Source: Kitasatospora sp. NBC_00240 (lineage in GTDB: Bacteria; Actinomycetota; Actinomycetes; Streptomycetales; Streptomycetaceae). Taken from it: 64,000 nucleotides of DNA. How positions within the stretch are numbered: the stretch's first letter is position 1; every line of letters starts with the position of its first letter. The notes under the pieces were generated by a model. That model had not been told where the DNA came from, ran no database searches, and saw only the letters and a list, made by a program, of their open reading frames with translations. Position numbers and translations under genes: made by a program. The stretch is from contig NZ_JAPEMU010000001.1 of assembly GCF_026342405.1 (NCBI RefSeq), positions 2,356,001 through 2,420,000 on the forward strand, read 5' to 3'. Positions 47,731 through 56,903 of the stretch are shown piece after piece.

Positions 47731-48915
47731 ATGAAATCCCGCGCCGAGCACGCCCCCGACCAGCCCGAGGCCCAGGGCCCCGCCGATGCCGAAGGCCCCA
47801 CCGGCCCCACCGGCCCCACCGGAACGGACGGAACGGCCGGAACGGCCGACAGCACCGCCGAAGCCGCCCTGGACGCACGGCTGCTGGTCGAGCGGGCCGG
47901 ATTCCGGCTCGACCTGACGCTCACCGCAGCCCCCGGCGAGGTGATAGCCCTGCTCGGCCCCAACGGCGCCGGCAAATCCACCGCACTGCGCGCACTGGCC
48001 GGCCTGCTGCCGCTGACCGGCGGCCGGCTCCGCCTGGACGGCCGGACCCTGGAGGACCCGGGGCAGCACCTGCACACCCCGGCGGAGGACCGCCCGGTCG
48101 GCGTGGTCTTCCAGGACTACCTGCTCTTCCCGCACCTGAGCGCCCTCGACAACGTCGCCTTCGGACCGCGCTGCCAGGGCCGCCCGAAGAAGGCGGCCCG
48201 CGCCGAGGCGGCCGGCTGGCTGGAGCGGATGGGGCTGGCCGACCACGCGGGCGCCAAGCCGGGCAGTCTCTCCGGCGGCCAGGCCCAGCGGGTGGCACTG
48301 GCCCGGGCCCTCGCCGTCCGTCCGCGGCTGCTGCTGCTGGACGAGCCGCTGGCCGCCCTGGACGCCCGGACCAGGCTCGACGTCCGCTCGCAACTGCGAC
48401 GCCACCTGGCCGAGTTCGAGGCGGTCGCGGTGCTGGTGACGCACGACCCGCTGGACGCGATGGTGCTGGCCGACCGGCTGGTGGTGATCGAGGACGGCCG
48501 CCAGGTGCAGGCCGGTACACCCACCGAGATCGCCCGCCACCCCCGCACCGACTACATCGCCCGGCTGGTCGGCCTCAACCTCTACCAGGGCACCGCCGAC
48601 GGCCGCCGGGTCACCCTCGCGGACGGTCCGGTGCTCGCCACCACCGAGGAACTCACCGGCCCGGCCTTCGTGGCCTTCCCGCCGTCCGCCGTCACCCTGC
48701 ACCTGGCCCGGCCGGAGTCGAGTGCCCGCAACGTCTGGCAGCTGCGCGTAGCCGGTCTCGACCTGCACGGCGACCAGGTCCGGGTCGACCTCACCGGCGA
48801 ACTCCCGCTGGCCGCCGACCTCACCCCGGCGGCCGCCGCCGAACTGGACCTCGCCCCGGGCAGCGCGGTCTGGGCCTCGGTCAAGGCGGCCCAGACCCAC
48901 GCCTACCCTGCCTGA
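47731..48915 (+). CDS. modC: Molybdate ABC transporter ATPase ModC, 394 aa
   Basis: ATPase with Walker A GPNGAGKST, Q-loop VFQDYLLFP, signature LSGGQAQRVALARAL, Walker B LLLLDEPLAALD and switch His VTHDPL; the C-terminal third is a TOBE/Mop-like molybdate-binding domain. The domain begins only at about residue 47 of this reading; before it lies a GPTGPTGPTGTDGTAGTADS stretch. A GTG at 47575, one nt after the modB stop, would extend it by 52 low-complexity residues. The ATG at 47731 is my choice, but its ribosome site is weak. Confidence 0.9.
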   Translation: MKSRAEHAPDQPEAQGPADAEGPTGPTGPTGTDGTAGTADSTAEAALDARLLVERAGFRLDLTLTAAPGEVIALLGPNGAGKSTALRALAGLLPLTGGRLRLDGRTLEDPGQHLHTPAEDRPVGVVFQDYLLFPHLSALDNVAFGPRCQGRPKKAARAEAAGWLERMGLADHAGAKPGSLSGGQAQRVALARALAVRPRLLLLDEPLAALDARTRLDVRSQLRRHLAEFEAVAVLVTHDPLDAMVLADRLVVIEDGRQVQAGTPTEIARHPRTDYIARLVGLNLYQGTADGRRVTLADGPVLATTEELTGPAFVAFPPSAVTLHLARPESSARNVWQLRVAGLDLHGDQVRVDLTGELPLAADLTPAAAAELDLAPGSAVWASVKAAQTHAYPA

Positions 48916-48934
48916 GCCGACGGCCTTCGGCGCC

Positions 48935-48952
48935 CCGGCCCCGGGAGGCCGG
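48935..48952. terminator. Short hairpin between modC and convergent regulator
   Basis: CCGGCC-CCGGGA-GGCCGG in the 48-bp gap between convergent genes; 6-bp stem with a 6-nt loop. Confidence 0.45.
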
Positions 48953-48963
48953 ACCGCCCCCGG

Positions 48964-49620
48964 TCAGTCCCCGTCCGGCGAGACGAACCCGGACTCGTAC
49001 GCGGCGATCACCGCCTGGGTGCGGTCCCGCGCACCCAACTTGCCCAGCACGCTGCTGACATGGGTCTTCACCGTCTGCACGCCGAGGAACAGCCGCTCGG
49101 CGATCTCGCCGTTGGAGAGCCCGCGCGCCACCAGGCGCAGGACTTCGGACTCCCGCTCGGTCAGCGCGGCGCGGGACATCGCCTCCCGGGCCGGGCGGTT
49201 GCCCTGGCCGGCCGCCAGCCGGCGGATCGCGGCCGGGAACAGCAACGACTCCCCCGCCGCCACCAGCCGTACCGCGTGCGCGATCTCGGCCGGACGGGAG
49301 CGCTTGAGCAGGAACCCGTCGGCGCCGGCCCGCAGCGCCTGGTACACGTAGTCGTCGTTCTCGAAGGTGGTGACCACCAGGATCTTCGGCGGCTCCGGGC
49401 AGCCCTCGATCAGGGTGCGGGTCGCGGTCAGCCCGTCCACCTCGGGCATCCGGACGTCCATCAGCACCACGTCGGGCCGCAACGTCCGCGCCAGGCCCAG
49501 GACCTGGCTGCCGTCGCCGGCCTCGCCGACCACCGTCAGGTCGCCCTGCGCCTCCAGCACGGCCCGCAGCCCGGCCCGGACCAGCTCCTCGTCGTCGACC
49601 AGCAGGATCTTGATCATCAC
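48964..49620 (-). CDS. NarL/LuxR-family response regulator, 218 aa
   Basis: Receiver domain with DDEELVR, phospho-Asp in VVLMDVRMPEVDG and Lys in GFLLKRSRP, then the LuxR helix-turn-helix LTERESEVLRLVARGLSNGEIAERL. It is partner of the upstream histidine kinase; the GTG at 49620 overlaps the kinase stop (GTGA), with an ATG one codon on. It probably controls the divergent ABC-2 exporter, as is common for such pairs in streptomycetes. Confidence 0.93.
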   Translation of the reverse strand: MMIKILLVDDEELVRAGLRAVLEAQGDLTVVGEAGDGSQVLGLARTLRPDVVLMDVRMPEVDGLTATRTLIEGCPEPPKILVVTTFENDDYVYQALRAGADGFLLKRSRPAEIAHAVRLVAAGESLLFPAAIRRLAAGQGNRPAREAMSRAALTERESEVLRLVARGLSNGEIAERLFLGVQTVKTHVSSVLGKLGARDRTQAVIAAYESGFVSPDGD

Positions 49621-50846
49621 GCCCCCAACCTCAGTGGCAGCCGCACCGCCAGCACCCACTCGTCGTCCTGCCGCGCGGCCGTCGCCTCCCCGCCCAGCAG
49701 GCTGGCCCGCTCCCGGATCCCGCGCAGCCCCTTGCCGCCGCTCGCCCGCGAACGGCCGCCGCCGTCGGTCGCGTTGACGCAGCGCAGCTCCAACCTGCCG
49801 TCCCGGACGGCGATCCGCACCGTGATCGGCTCACCCGGCGCGTGCCGCAGCAGGTTGGTGACGGCCTCCTGGACGATCCGGTAGGTCTCGCGCGACAGTA
49901 CCCCGGGCAGCTGCCCCTGCGGGACGTCGATCCAGGCCTCGACCGAACTGCCGGCCGCCCGCGCCGCGTCGAAGAGCTGCGGCAGCTGCTCGATGCCGGG
50001 CTGCTCGGTGGCGGCGCCGCCCTGGGTGTCACGCAGCAGGACGAGGGTGCGCTCCAGGTCGTCCATCGCCCGCCGGCCGGTCTCCTCGATCACCTCCAGG
50101 GCCTTGGCGACGAACGCCGGATCGCCGACCTCACGGGCCGCCCCGGCCTGCAGCACGGTCACCGTCAGGGCGTGGCCGATCGAGTCGTGCAGCTCGCGGG
50201 CCAGCCGGTTGCGCTCCAGCAGCCGCTCGGCCCGCAGCTCGGCCTCGGCCAGCCGCTCGGTCGGCGACGGGCCCAGCAGCCTTACCGCCATGGTCAGTTG
50301 CAGCCGCCCGGCGAGCACCACCAGCCAGCCGGCGGCGAACAGCACCAGCGGGGCGAGCAGCGGGTACCAGAGGTCGCCGCCCACCGGCAGGGCGTGCCGG
50401 TACAGCACCAGCGGCTCCTGCCGGCCGGGGGCGCCGGCCAGCAGGACGGTCACCGTCAGCGTGTGCACGGTCAGCAGGCCGACCGCCATGCCGAGGGCCA
50501 CCCGGGCGATCAGCCAGGCCGCGGTGCGACGCCGGTCGGCCCAGGTGCGGGAGCGCTCGACCCCGATGTCCTCCTCGCGGTCCGGCATCAGCAGCAGCCT
50601 GGCCTGGACGCCCTCGGCCCGCCGCATCGCCGGGACCAGCGCCGCCAGGGTGAGCAGCACGCTGTCGCAGAGCGCCGCGAGCGTCACCACCGGGAGCAGG
50701 CCGATGCCCTCCTCGATGCCCGGGTAGACCATCAGCACCACCCCGGCGAAGATCATGCCGATCAGCAGGTGGAACCACCGGGCGTAGGTGGCGGCGGCGA
50801 ACAGCGGCGCGAGGATCCTGGGCACCCGGCCATCGTGCCAGGCCAC
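49617..50846 (-). CDS. NarL-partner sensor histidine kinase (HisKA_3), 409 aa
   Basis: Four to five membrane helices in the first 200 residues, then the HisKA_3 box NRLARELHDSIGHALTVT (His near 218) and ATPase boxes IVQEAVTNLLRHA and GKGLRGIRERASLLGG. Degenerate G-box DGGGR. It senses through the membrane region without a large external domain. The start is uncertain: GTG at 50846 or GTG at 50825. It forms a two-gene unit with the response regulator. Confidence 0.92.
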   Translation of the reverse strand: MAWHDGRVPRILAPLFAAATYARWFHLLIGMIFAGVVLMVYPGIEEGIGLLPVVTLAALCDSVLLTLAALVPAMRRAEGVQARLLLMPDREEDIGVERSRTWADRRRTAAWLIARVALGMAVGLLTVHTLTVTVLLAGAPGRQEPLVLYRHALPVGGDLWYPLLAPLVLFAAGWLVVLAGRLQLTMAVRLLGPSPTERLAEAELRAERLLERNRLARELHDSIGHALTVTVLQAGAAREVGDPAFVAKALEVIEETGRRAMDDLERTLVLLRDTQGGAATEQPGIEQLPQLFDAARAAGSSVEAWIDVPQGQLPGVLSRETYRIVQEAVTNLLRHAPGEPITVRIAVRDGRLELRCVNATDGGGRSRASGGKGLRGIRERASLLGGEATAARQDDEWVLAVRLPLRLGA

Positions 50847-50856
50847 GGCCGCCGCG

Positions 50857-50880
50857 GGCCTCCCTCCCGGGAGGGAGGCC
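50857..50880. promoter_or_regulatory. 24-bp perfect palindrome between divergent operons
   Basis: GGCCTCCCTCCC followed by its exact complement, between the histidine kinase start and the ABC exporter start. It is a likely operator of the LuxR-type regulator or another repressor; a shorter G/C-rich echo (TCCCCTCCCCGGCGGGA) follows. Confidence 0.55.
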
Positions 50881-50961
50881 GGTCCCCTCCCCGGCGGGAT
50901 CCGCCGCCCGGGCCGCCTCGGGTCGAATGGAGCCTGTCACCAACGAGCAGGGGAGGCAGTC

Positions 50962-51876
50962 ATGATCGAGGTCCAGGGCCTCAGCAAGGCGTACGGGGAG
51001 ACCCTCGCCGTCGACGACCTCAGTTTCGGCGTCCGGCCCGGTGTGGTCACCGGGTTCCTCGGGCCCAACGGGGCCGGCAAGACCACCACCATGCGGATGC
51101 TCCTCGGCCTGGACCGCCCCACCGCGGGCCGGGCACTGATCGGCGGGCGGCCGTACGGCGAACTCGCGGACCCGCTGCACCAGGTCGGCGCGCTGCTGGA
51201 CGCGCACGCCGTGCACGGCGGGCGCACCGCCCGGGGGCACCTGCGCTGGCTGGCCCACAGCAACGGCCTGCCGGACTCCCGGGTGGACGCGGTGCTCGAC
51301 CAGGTCGGGCTGGCCGAGGTCGCCCGCAAGCGGATCAAGGGCTTCTCGCTGGGGATGCGCCAGCGGCTGGGTGTGGCCGGCGCCCTGCTCGGCGACCCGC
51401 CGGTGCTGCTGCTGGACGAGCCGGTCAACGGCCTCGACCCGGAGGGGATCCGCTGGATCCGCACCCTGCTGCGCGGCCTGGCCGCCGAGGGCCGGGCGGT
51501 GCTGGTCTCCTCGCACCTGATGACGGAGATGGCGCTGACCGCGGACCACCTGGTGGTGATCGGGCGCGGCCGGCTGCTCGCCGACGCGAGCACCGCGGAG
51601 TTCATCGACCGGCACGGCCGGACCCGGGTCCGGGTCCGCGCGGTCGATCCGGACAAGCTGTCCGCCCTGCTGCGCGGTCCCGGCGCCGGCCTCACCGCCG
51701 AGCCCGTCGAGGGCGGCGCCTGGGAGGTCACCGGCGCCGAGCCGGAGCGGATCGCCGCACTGGCCGCCGCGAACGGTGTGGTGCTGTACGAGATCGCGGT
51801 CCAGCGGGACTCGTTGGAGGAGGCTTTCATGCGGATGACCGCCGCCAGTGTCGAGTACCGGGCGGTGGCGGCATGA
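50962..51876 (+). CDS. ABC-2 exporter ATPase, 304 aa
   Basis: ATPase with Walker A GPNGAGKTTT, signature FSLGMRQRLGVA, Walker B VLLLDEPVNGLD and switch His SSHLMTEM, followed by the C-terminal domain typical of antibiotic/bacitracin-type ABC-2 exporters. ATG at 50962 after GGGAGG. Its stop overlaps the first permease start (ATGA). Works with two paralogous permeases; the substrate may be an antimicrobial peptide, inferred only from family habits. Confidence 0.94.
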   Translation: MIEVQGLSKAYGETLAVDDLSFGVRPGVVTGFLGPNGAGKTTTMRMLLGLDRPTAGRALIGGRPYGELADPLHQVGALLDAHAVHGGRTARGHLRWLAHSNGLPDSRVDAVLDQVGLAEVARKRIKGFSLGMRQRLGVAGALLGDPPVLLLDEPVNGLDPEGIRWIRTLLRGLAAEGRAVLVSSHLMTEMALTADHLVVIGRGRLLADASTAEFIDRHGRTRVRVRAVDPDKLSALLRGPGAGLTAEPVEGGAWEVTGAEPERIAALAAANGVVLYEIAVQRDSLEEAFMRMTAASVEYRAVAA

Positions 51877-52673
51877 CGACCACGGCATCCGGTAGCCGTC
51901 CGACCCTCGGCGGTCGGCCGGCGACCGCCCCCGCACAGCGCCTGAGCAGCGTCCTGCGCGCGGAGTGGACCAAGCTCACCACCCTGCGCTCGCTCTGGAT
52001 CACCCCGCTGATCGGCGTGCTGATCACCGTCGGCATCGGCTACGCCGTGAACGACGCGTACGGCGCGACGGACTCCTCGCTCACCGAGGACCCGAGCGTC
52101 GGCATCTACTACGGCCTCAACTTCGGCCAGGTGGCGGCGGCCTGCTTCGGGATCCTGCTGATCGGCCAGGAGTACAACTCGGGCACCATCCGCAGCTCGC
52201 TCACGGCGGTGCCCGCCCGCGGCCGGCTGTTCGGCGCCAAGCTCCTGCTCGGCGGCGGGATCGGCCTGCTGGCGGGGCTGCTCTCGACCGCCGGGGCCTA
52301 CCTCGCCGCCGGCGCCAACGTGAACCTCGCGCTTGACTCCCCGGCGACCGTCCGCAGCATCGTCGCCGGCGTGCTCTACCACCCGCTGCTGGTGATCGTC
52401 TGCCTCGGCGCCACCGCCATGCTGCGCAACCTGACGGCGGCGATGGGCCTGCTCTCCCCGCTGGTCTTCCTCGGCAGCACCGTGCTGGTCGCCGTCCCCG
52501 GGGTGAAGGAGGTGGCGCAGTTCCTGCCCGACCGGGCCGGCCAGTACGCGCTGCGCCACCAGGACACCGCCGGCATCCACTACGGGCACTGGACCGGCCT
52601 GCTGATCATGGCGCTCTGGGCCGCGGCGGCGGCGTACGGCGGGCTGCGCTCGCTGCGCCGGCACGACGCCTGA
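51873..52673 (+). CDS. ABC-2 exporter permease 1, 266 aa
   Basis: Six-helix permease. After a 25-residue polar tail comes RAEWTKLTTLRSLW, a sequence typical of actinobacterial ABC-2 permeases at the first helix, then ILLIGQEYNSGTIRSSLTAVPARGR, typical of the transmission interface. Probably dimerises with the next permease. Start fixed by the ATGA overlap. Confidence 0.93.
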   Translation: MTTTASGSRPTLGGRPATAPAQRLSSVLRAEWTKLTTLRSLWITPLIGVLITVGIGYAVNDAYGATDSSLTEDPSVGIYYGLNFGQVAAACFGILLIGQEYNSGTIRSSLTAVPARGRLFGAKLLLGGGIGLLAGLLSTAGAYLAAGANVNLALDSPATVRSIVAGVLYHPLLVIVCLGATAMLRNLTAAMGLLSPLVFLGSTVLVAVPGVKEVAQFLPDRAGQYALRHQDTAGIHYGHWTGLLIMALWAAAAAYGGLRSLRRHDA

Positions 52674-52750
52674 CCCACCGGTGACCCACCGGCCCCGGCC
52701 ACGAACCCCGGGGCCGGGTCCGACTGACGCCCGACACCCTGGGAGAGACC

Positions 52751-53500
52751 ATGACGGTCACCGCCGGCACCGCACTGCGTGCCGAGTGGACGAAGATCAC
52801 CACCCTGCGGACCACCTGGTCCGTCCCGCTGGCCGGCACCCTGCTCGGCATCCTGGCGAGCGCCCTGGTCTGCGCGCTGATCGGGGACGTCCAGGAGCTG
52901 CTCATCCAGGACCCGAGCGTCGGCATCCACTACGGCCTGGCGGTCTTCCAGACGACCTTCGTCTGCTTCGGGGTACTGCTGCTCGGGCAGGAGTTCAACT
53001 CCGGTTCGGTCCTCCCCGCCCTGCTGGCGGTGCCCCGCCGCGGCCTGCTGTACGGGAGCAAGCTCGCCGTCGGCGCCGGCTACGGGCTGGCCCTGGGGCT
53101 GCTGCTCTCGGCCGGCTCGTTCGCGGCGGCCCGGGCCACCCTGGACCACCCCGCCGGCTGGACCGACCCGGGCGTACCGCGCAGCCTGGCGGCCGCCGCG
53201 CTGTACCCGCCGCTGATGATCGTGCTCTGCCTGGGCGTCACCGCGATGCTCGGCAACCTGACGGCCGCGATGGGCCTGCTGGTCCCCACGCTGCTGGTCG
53301 GCACCACCCTGCTGGGCGCCGTCCCCGGGGTCCGCGAGCTCGTCCCGTTCCTGCCGGACAAGGCCGGCCAGTACGGCATCCGCTACGCCGGCGACCCGGA
53401 CGTGCCCTTCCCGCACTGGACCGGAACGCTGCTGCTCGCCCTCTGGGCGGGCGCGGCGGCCTACGGCGGGCTGCGGCGGTTCCGCCGCTACGAAGGCTGA
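52751..53500 (+). CDS. ABC-2 exporter permease 2, 249 aa
   Basis: Paralog of permease 1 with the same blocks: RAEWTKITTLRTTW, EDPSVGIHYGL-like QDPSVGIHYGL and LLGQEFNSGSVLPALLAVPRRG. The similarity across the whole length shows a tandem duplication. ATG at 52751 with GGGAGAG upstream, 77 bp after permease 1. The two may form a heterodimer energised by the ATPase. A hairpin at 53546-53580 ends the unit. Confidence 0.93.
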   Translation: MTVTAGTALRAEWTKITTLRTTWSVPLAGTLLGILASALVCALIGDVQELLIQDPSVGIHYGLAVFQTTFVCFGVLLLGQEFNSGSVLPALLAVPRRGLLYGSKLAVGAGYGLALGLLLSAGSFAAARATLDHPAGWTDPGVPRSLAAAALYPPLMIVLCLGVTAMLGNLTAAMGLLVPTLLVGTTLLGAVPGVRELVPFLPDKAGQYGIRYAGDPDVPFPHWTGTLLLALWAGAAAYGGLRRFRRYEG

Positions 53501-53545
53501 GTCGGGCGGGGCAGCGGAGCGACGGAGCGACGGGGCGCACAACTG

Positions 53546-53580
53546 CGGGGGGCTCGGGGGATTGCTCCCCCGAACCCCCG
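53546..53580 (+). terminator. Hairpin after the ABC-2 exporter operon
   Basis: TCGGGGG and CCCCCGA pair around ATTGCT (53554-53573), extended by outer GCGGGG/CCCCGC arms. It lies about 50 bp past the permease stop. Confidence 0.7.
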
Positions 53581-53909
53581 CCGTACTGCCCCTGCCGAGT
53601 CGGCCCCGCTGCACCCACGTGTGGCGCACCCCCGTTGCCGATCCCCCGTGGAACCCGCCAGGTCGCGCTGCGCGGGCCGTCGGCGCGGTCCCGGAGTCGT
53701 CCCCCGTCCCCGGGGCCGCGCGATGGCGGCCCGCCGGCCGCACCCCCATCCTGACCGGGACCGGCCGGCGACGAAAGCTTCGATCTGCACACCGGGGCGG
53801 CCGCGGCGTAACACCCCGCACAGTCACCGACCGGTCACCGTCCGGTCGCCGGCGCGGCGGCCGTCGCGAAGCCCGGCTCCTGCCCGGCGCTCCTCGCAGG
53901 CCGGGGGGG
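53581..53909. other. Intergenic between ABC operon and PucR-type gene
   Basis: About 330 bp between convergent genes. G/C-rich with short inverted repeats; no ORF, tRNA or other RNA that I can support. Confidence 0.4.
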
Positions 53910-55520
53910 TCACGCCCCCGGTCGGCCGCCGCGGCTCCGGTCGGTGGAGGCCCCCGGGGGCCCGGCCAACGCACCGGCTCGTTCGGCCAGCCAGAGGTCG
54001 TACTTGACGCTCGGGGACTCGAGCAGCGAGCGCTGCAGCAGCTCCTCGATCCGCAGCAGCCGCTTGCGCAGAGCCGGGGCGCTGATGCCGAGCACCGCCG
54101 CCGCCGGGGCGACCCGGGCGTCCTGGGCCAGCCAGGCCCGGACGCTGGCGGTCGCGGTCGGCGGGCCTGCCACGTACAGCGGGCGCAGCAGGGCCTCGGC
54201 CCAGTGCGCGGTGGCCGGGGTGGCGAGCAGCAGGTCCAGACCGGCCGGACCGGCCGGCACGACGGACGCGGCCGGCACGACGGACGCGGCCGGGCCGGCG
54301 GGGAGCACGGGGACCGCCCGCAGCCGCAGCGCCAGCGAGGCGGTGGCCTGGCCGGGGAGCCGCTCCAGGTCCAGCCCGAGGAGTTCCTGGACCCGGTCGA
54401 GCCGGGCGGCGAGGGTGTTGCGGTGCACCTTGAGATGGCGCACGGCGGCGGTGCCGAAGGCCAGCCAGGAGGACAGGGTGCCCAGCAGCTCGGCCGCCCC
54501 CGGATCGGCCCGGCGGACCGGCGCGTACTCGGTGAGCGGGCGGAGCAGTTGCCGCGCCCAGCCGGCCCCGGCCGGCCCCAGCAGCGGCGCGAGCTCACCG
54601 TGCCCGTCGAAGACCGCCTGCCGGCCCGGCACCGACCGGGCCGCGGCCAGCGCGTGGAAGGCCTGCTCGTAGCCGAGCGCGGTCTCGCGCAGCGGGACGG
54701 CGCCGCTCACCCCGGTCGCGCAGTCGGCGGGGGCGGCCGGCTCTCCCCCGGCGCTCGACGCGAGGCCGGCCGGGGAGATCGCGATGAGGTGGCCGTGGTT
54801 GACCGGGCAGGGCACGATCCAGGACCGCTCGCCGGTGGCCGCGCCCCACTCGGCGGCGATCTCGGCCCGTCGCCCGACCGGCCCCTCCACCACCCGGACC
54901 CGGACCGGGTCCGGCAGTTCGGGCCCCAGCGCCGCCGCGATCCGGTGGGCCGCCGGCAGTTCACCGATCATCAGCAGGTGCAGGACCGCCTCGCGGCTGC
55001 CCGCGTCGGCCCGTTCGGACCGCTCGCGGTCGCGGGCGGCCGCCTCGACCTGCCGGCACAGCTCCACCAGCCGGGCGGCGTCGGCCAGCAGCCGCGGCAG
55101 GCCGCCCGGGCCGGCCCCGGGGCCGACCGCCGCCAGCACCGGGCGCGCCGGACCGCTGCCGGCCGCCACGAACCAGCCGGTCAGGCCCGCCCGGTCGATC
55201 CGCGCCGAGCCGGCGCCCTGTGCCCGCAGCAGCGCCACCCCCTCGGCGGCGAGCCCGGCGGGCCCGGCCTCCCGGGCCCCTCCGGCCGGTACCGCCCCGG
55301 CCGGGGCGGCCGCCCGGAGGACGGCGCCGTCGGCGTCCAGCAGCGCGGTCCACCGGCCGCCGCGCCGGGCCAGCCAGCCCAGCAGCGCGGCCGTGGCGCC
55401 CTGACCCACGGCCAGGCGGTGCATGGCCAGCAGGTGCTCCGCCCGGTCGCCGGGCACGGCGTGCCCGGAGGCGGCGTCGTCCCCCTCGGACGGCGGCCGC
55501 CGTTCCGTCAGTTCCGGCAC
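53910..55520 (-). CDS. PucR-type helix-turn-helix transcriptional regulator, 536 aa
   Basis: Large CdaR/PucR-family regulator. The N-terminal half is a GAF-like ligand region (WTALLDADGAVLRA), the middle has a GGDEF-like fold remnant (TALGYEQAFHALAAARSVPG), and two helix-turn-helix regions appear: HLKVHRNTLAARLDRVQELL and, nearer the C-terminus, PAAAVLGISAPALRKRLLRIEELL. The duplication of the DNA-binding region is typical of streptomycete members. The GTG at 55520 has AAGGGGG upstream. An 18-bp tandem repeat inside (54257-54292) codes a doubled Ser-Val-Val-Pro-Ala-Ala segment. Target and ligand unknown. Confidence 0.85.
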   Translation of the reverse strand: MPELTERRPPSEGDDAASGHAVPGDRAEHLLAMHRLAVGQGATAALLGWLARRGGRWTALLDADGAVLRAAAPAGAVPAGGAREAGPAGLAAEGVALLRAQGAGSARIDRAGLTGWFVAAGSGPARPVLAAVGPGAGPGGLPRLLADAARLVELCRQVEAAARDRERSERADAGSREAVLHLLMIGELPAAHRIAAALGPELPDPVRVRVVEGPVGRRAEIAAEWGAATGERSWIVPCPVNHGHLIAISPAGLASSAGGEPAAPADCATGVSGAVPLRETALGYEQAFHALAAARSVPGRQAVFDGHGELAPLLGPAGAGWARQLLRPLTEYAPVRRADPGAAELLGTLSSWLAFGTAAVRHLKVHRNTLAARLDRVQELLGLDLERLPGQATASLALRLRAVPVLPAGPAASVVPAASVVPAGPAGLDLLLATPATAHWAEALLRPLYVAGPPTATASVRAWLAQDARVAPAAAVLGISAPALRKRLLRIEELLQRSLLESPSVKYDLWLAERAGALAGPPGASTDRSRGGRPGA

Positions 55521-55804
55521 CGGTGGTCCCCCTTGTCGGCCTGTGCCCGGTACGCCCGTGCGGCCGGGCCCCCTGAGCCCAGTAACGTACCGCCCGGCCC
55601 GGCCGGTCCGGGCGCCGGCCACCCCTCGGGCAGCGCCCGGTGGCCGGCAGGCCCTGCTCGGCGTCGACCGGCGTGCCGCACGCGATCGCGACCTTCGCCG
55701 GCCACCGCGACACCCCGCGACACCGTTCCACGCTCCAGGGACAGCAGGGACGGGACACCGATCGCCGGCGACTCGCAGCCCGGCGGGACATCCCGCCCCG
55801 CGAC

Positions 55805-55830
55805 GCCCCGCGACGGGCGCGGCGCGGGGC
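55805..55830 (-). terminator. Terminator of the seven-gene operon
   Basis: GCCCCGCG and CGCGGGGC pair around a 10-nt loop, 18 bp past the stop of the KAS III gene. The rest of the gap to 55520 holds no gene I can support. Confidence 0.55.
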
Positions 55831-55847
55831 GGGCGGGGCGGGGAGCG

Positions 55848-56903
55848 TCACCAGGTGGGGTGGTCCACGATCTCGACGACGGCGGCGGCGAGGGAGAGGC
55901 TGCCGCCGTTGCTCATCAGCAGGACGTGATCGCCCGGGCCGACGGTGCCGGTGTCCACCAGGTGGGCCAGGGAGAGGAACTGGTCGCAGGCGCCCAGGTG
56001 GCCGACGGTACGGCCGAGGTCGAGCATGCCGCGTTCGGGGGCGATGCCCAGCGGGCGCAGCAGGCCCTGCATGTACCGCAGGTTCCCGCTGAAGACGTGG
56101 GTGACCCGGGTGATGTCGGCGGAGGTGACGCCCGCCTCGTCGATCGCCTGCCGAGCGACGGCGGTGCGGGCCTCCATGAGTTCGCGGGCCATCGCCATGC
56201 GCAGGTCCCGGTCGGTCACCTGGTCCGCGTAGGCGCCCATCCGCAGGCCCAACGGGATCGAGGTACCGCCCGCGGCGCCCGGCGGGAACATCTCCTCCGT
56301 CCCCCGGTACAGCCGTTCCCAGGAGGAGAGCGAGGACTGGACGAGCGAGCGGATCCGCAGTGGACCGGCGGTGGCGGACAGCAGGACGGCGCAGCCGGAG
56401 TCGCCGAGGATCGATCCGCGCCCGGTGCTCCAGCCGTGGGCGTAGGTGAACCGGTCGACCGTCGGCGCGCCGAAGTTGTCCGCCGCCGACACGAGGACGG
56501 CGGACCCCTGCGGGGCGTGGACCAGGTGGTCGTGCGCCAGGCGGGTGCCGTCCAGCATCGCCGTGCAGCCCTGGTTCAGGCCGATCGCAGGCGCCGTCGT
56601 ACCGAGGACCTGGTCCTGCACGTAGTTCGCGGCGAACCAGCCGTCCGGGCCCTGGTGGTAGATGCCCGCGTGCAGCACCAGGCGTACGTCCTCGGCCGTC
56701 AGGCCGGAGCGCTTGAGGGCGAGCCGGGCGGCCTCGGCGGCCAGTTCCGGCGCCGGGGTGTCGTCGGCCACCGACACACTGATCCAGCCGTCGTCCCGGG
56801 CCTGCTCCGCGCCGGATCGGCCGGCGGCGATCGCCTCGGCGATCGGCCACAGCCGGGGCAGGTGGGCGGCCAGGCCGGCGATGTACAGGTGGTCCGTCTT
56901 CAT
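55848..56903 (-). CDS. 3-oxoacyl-ACP synthase III (KAS III) family protein, 351 aa
   Basis: Thiolase-fold condensing enzyme of the FabH-like group. Catalytic Cys lies in LNQGCTAMLDG; the Asn of the triad is probably in VTHVFSGNLRYMQ and GDHVLLMSNGGS closes the fold. The divergent N-terminus (HLYIAGLAAHLP) suggests a specialised-metabolism KAS III that makes a C-C bond or an ester rather than primary FabH. It is the last gene of a seven-gene overlapping operon; the ATG at 56903 overlaps the UbiA stop (ATGA). The substrate is unknown. Confidence 0.88.
   Translation of the reverse strand: MKTDHLYIAGLAAHLPRLWPIAEAIAAGRSGAEQARDDGWISVSVADDTPAPELAAEAARLALKRSGLTAEDVRLVLHAGIYHQGPDGWFAANYVQDQVLGTTAPAIGLNQGCTAMLDGTRLAHDHLVHAPQGSAVLVSAADNFGAPTVDRFTYAHGWSTGRGSILGDSGCAVLLSATAGPLRIRSLVQSSLSSWERLYRGTEEMFPPGAAGGTSIPLGLRMGAYADQVTDRDLRMAMARELMEARTAVARQAIDEAGVTSADITRVTHVFSGNLRYMQGLLRPLGIAPERGMLDLGRTVGHLGACDQFLSLAHLVDTGTVGPGDHVLLMSNGGSLSLAAAVVEIVDHPTW

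Noticed and set aside
53546..53580. G-rich stem resembling a tRNA arm
   Set aside because: No anticodon arm, T-loop or CCA-type end can be folded around it; it fits better as a terminator.
54257..54292. 18-bp tandem repeat as a possible mobile-element mark
   Set aside because: It lies in frame inside the PucR-type gene and only duplicates six residues; it is a simple in-gene repeat.
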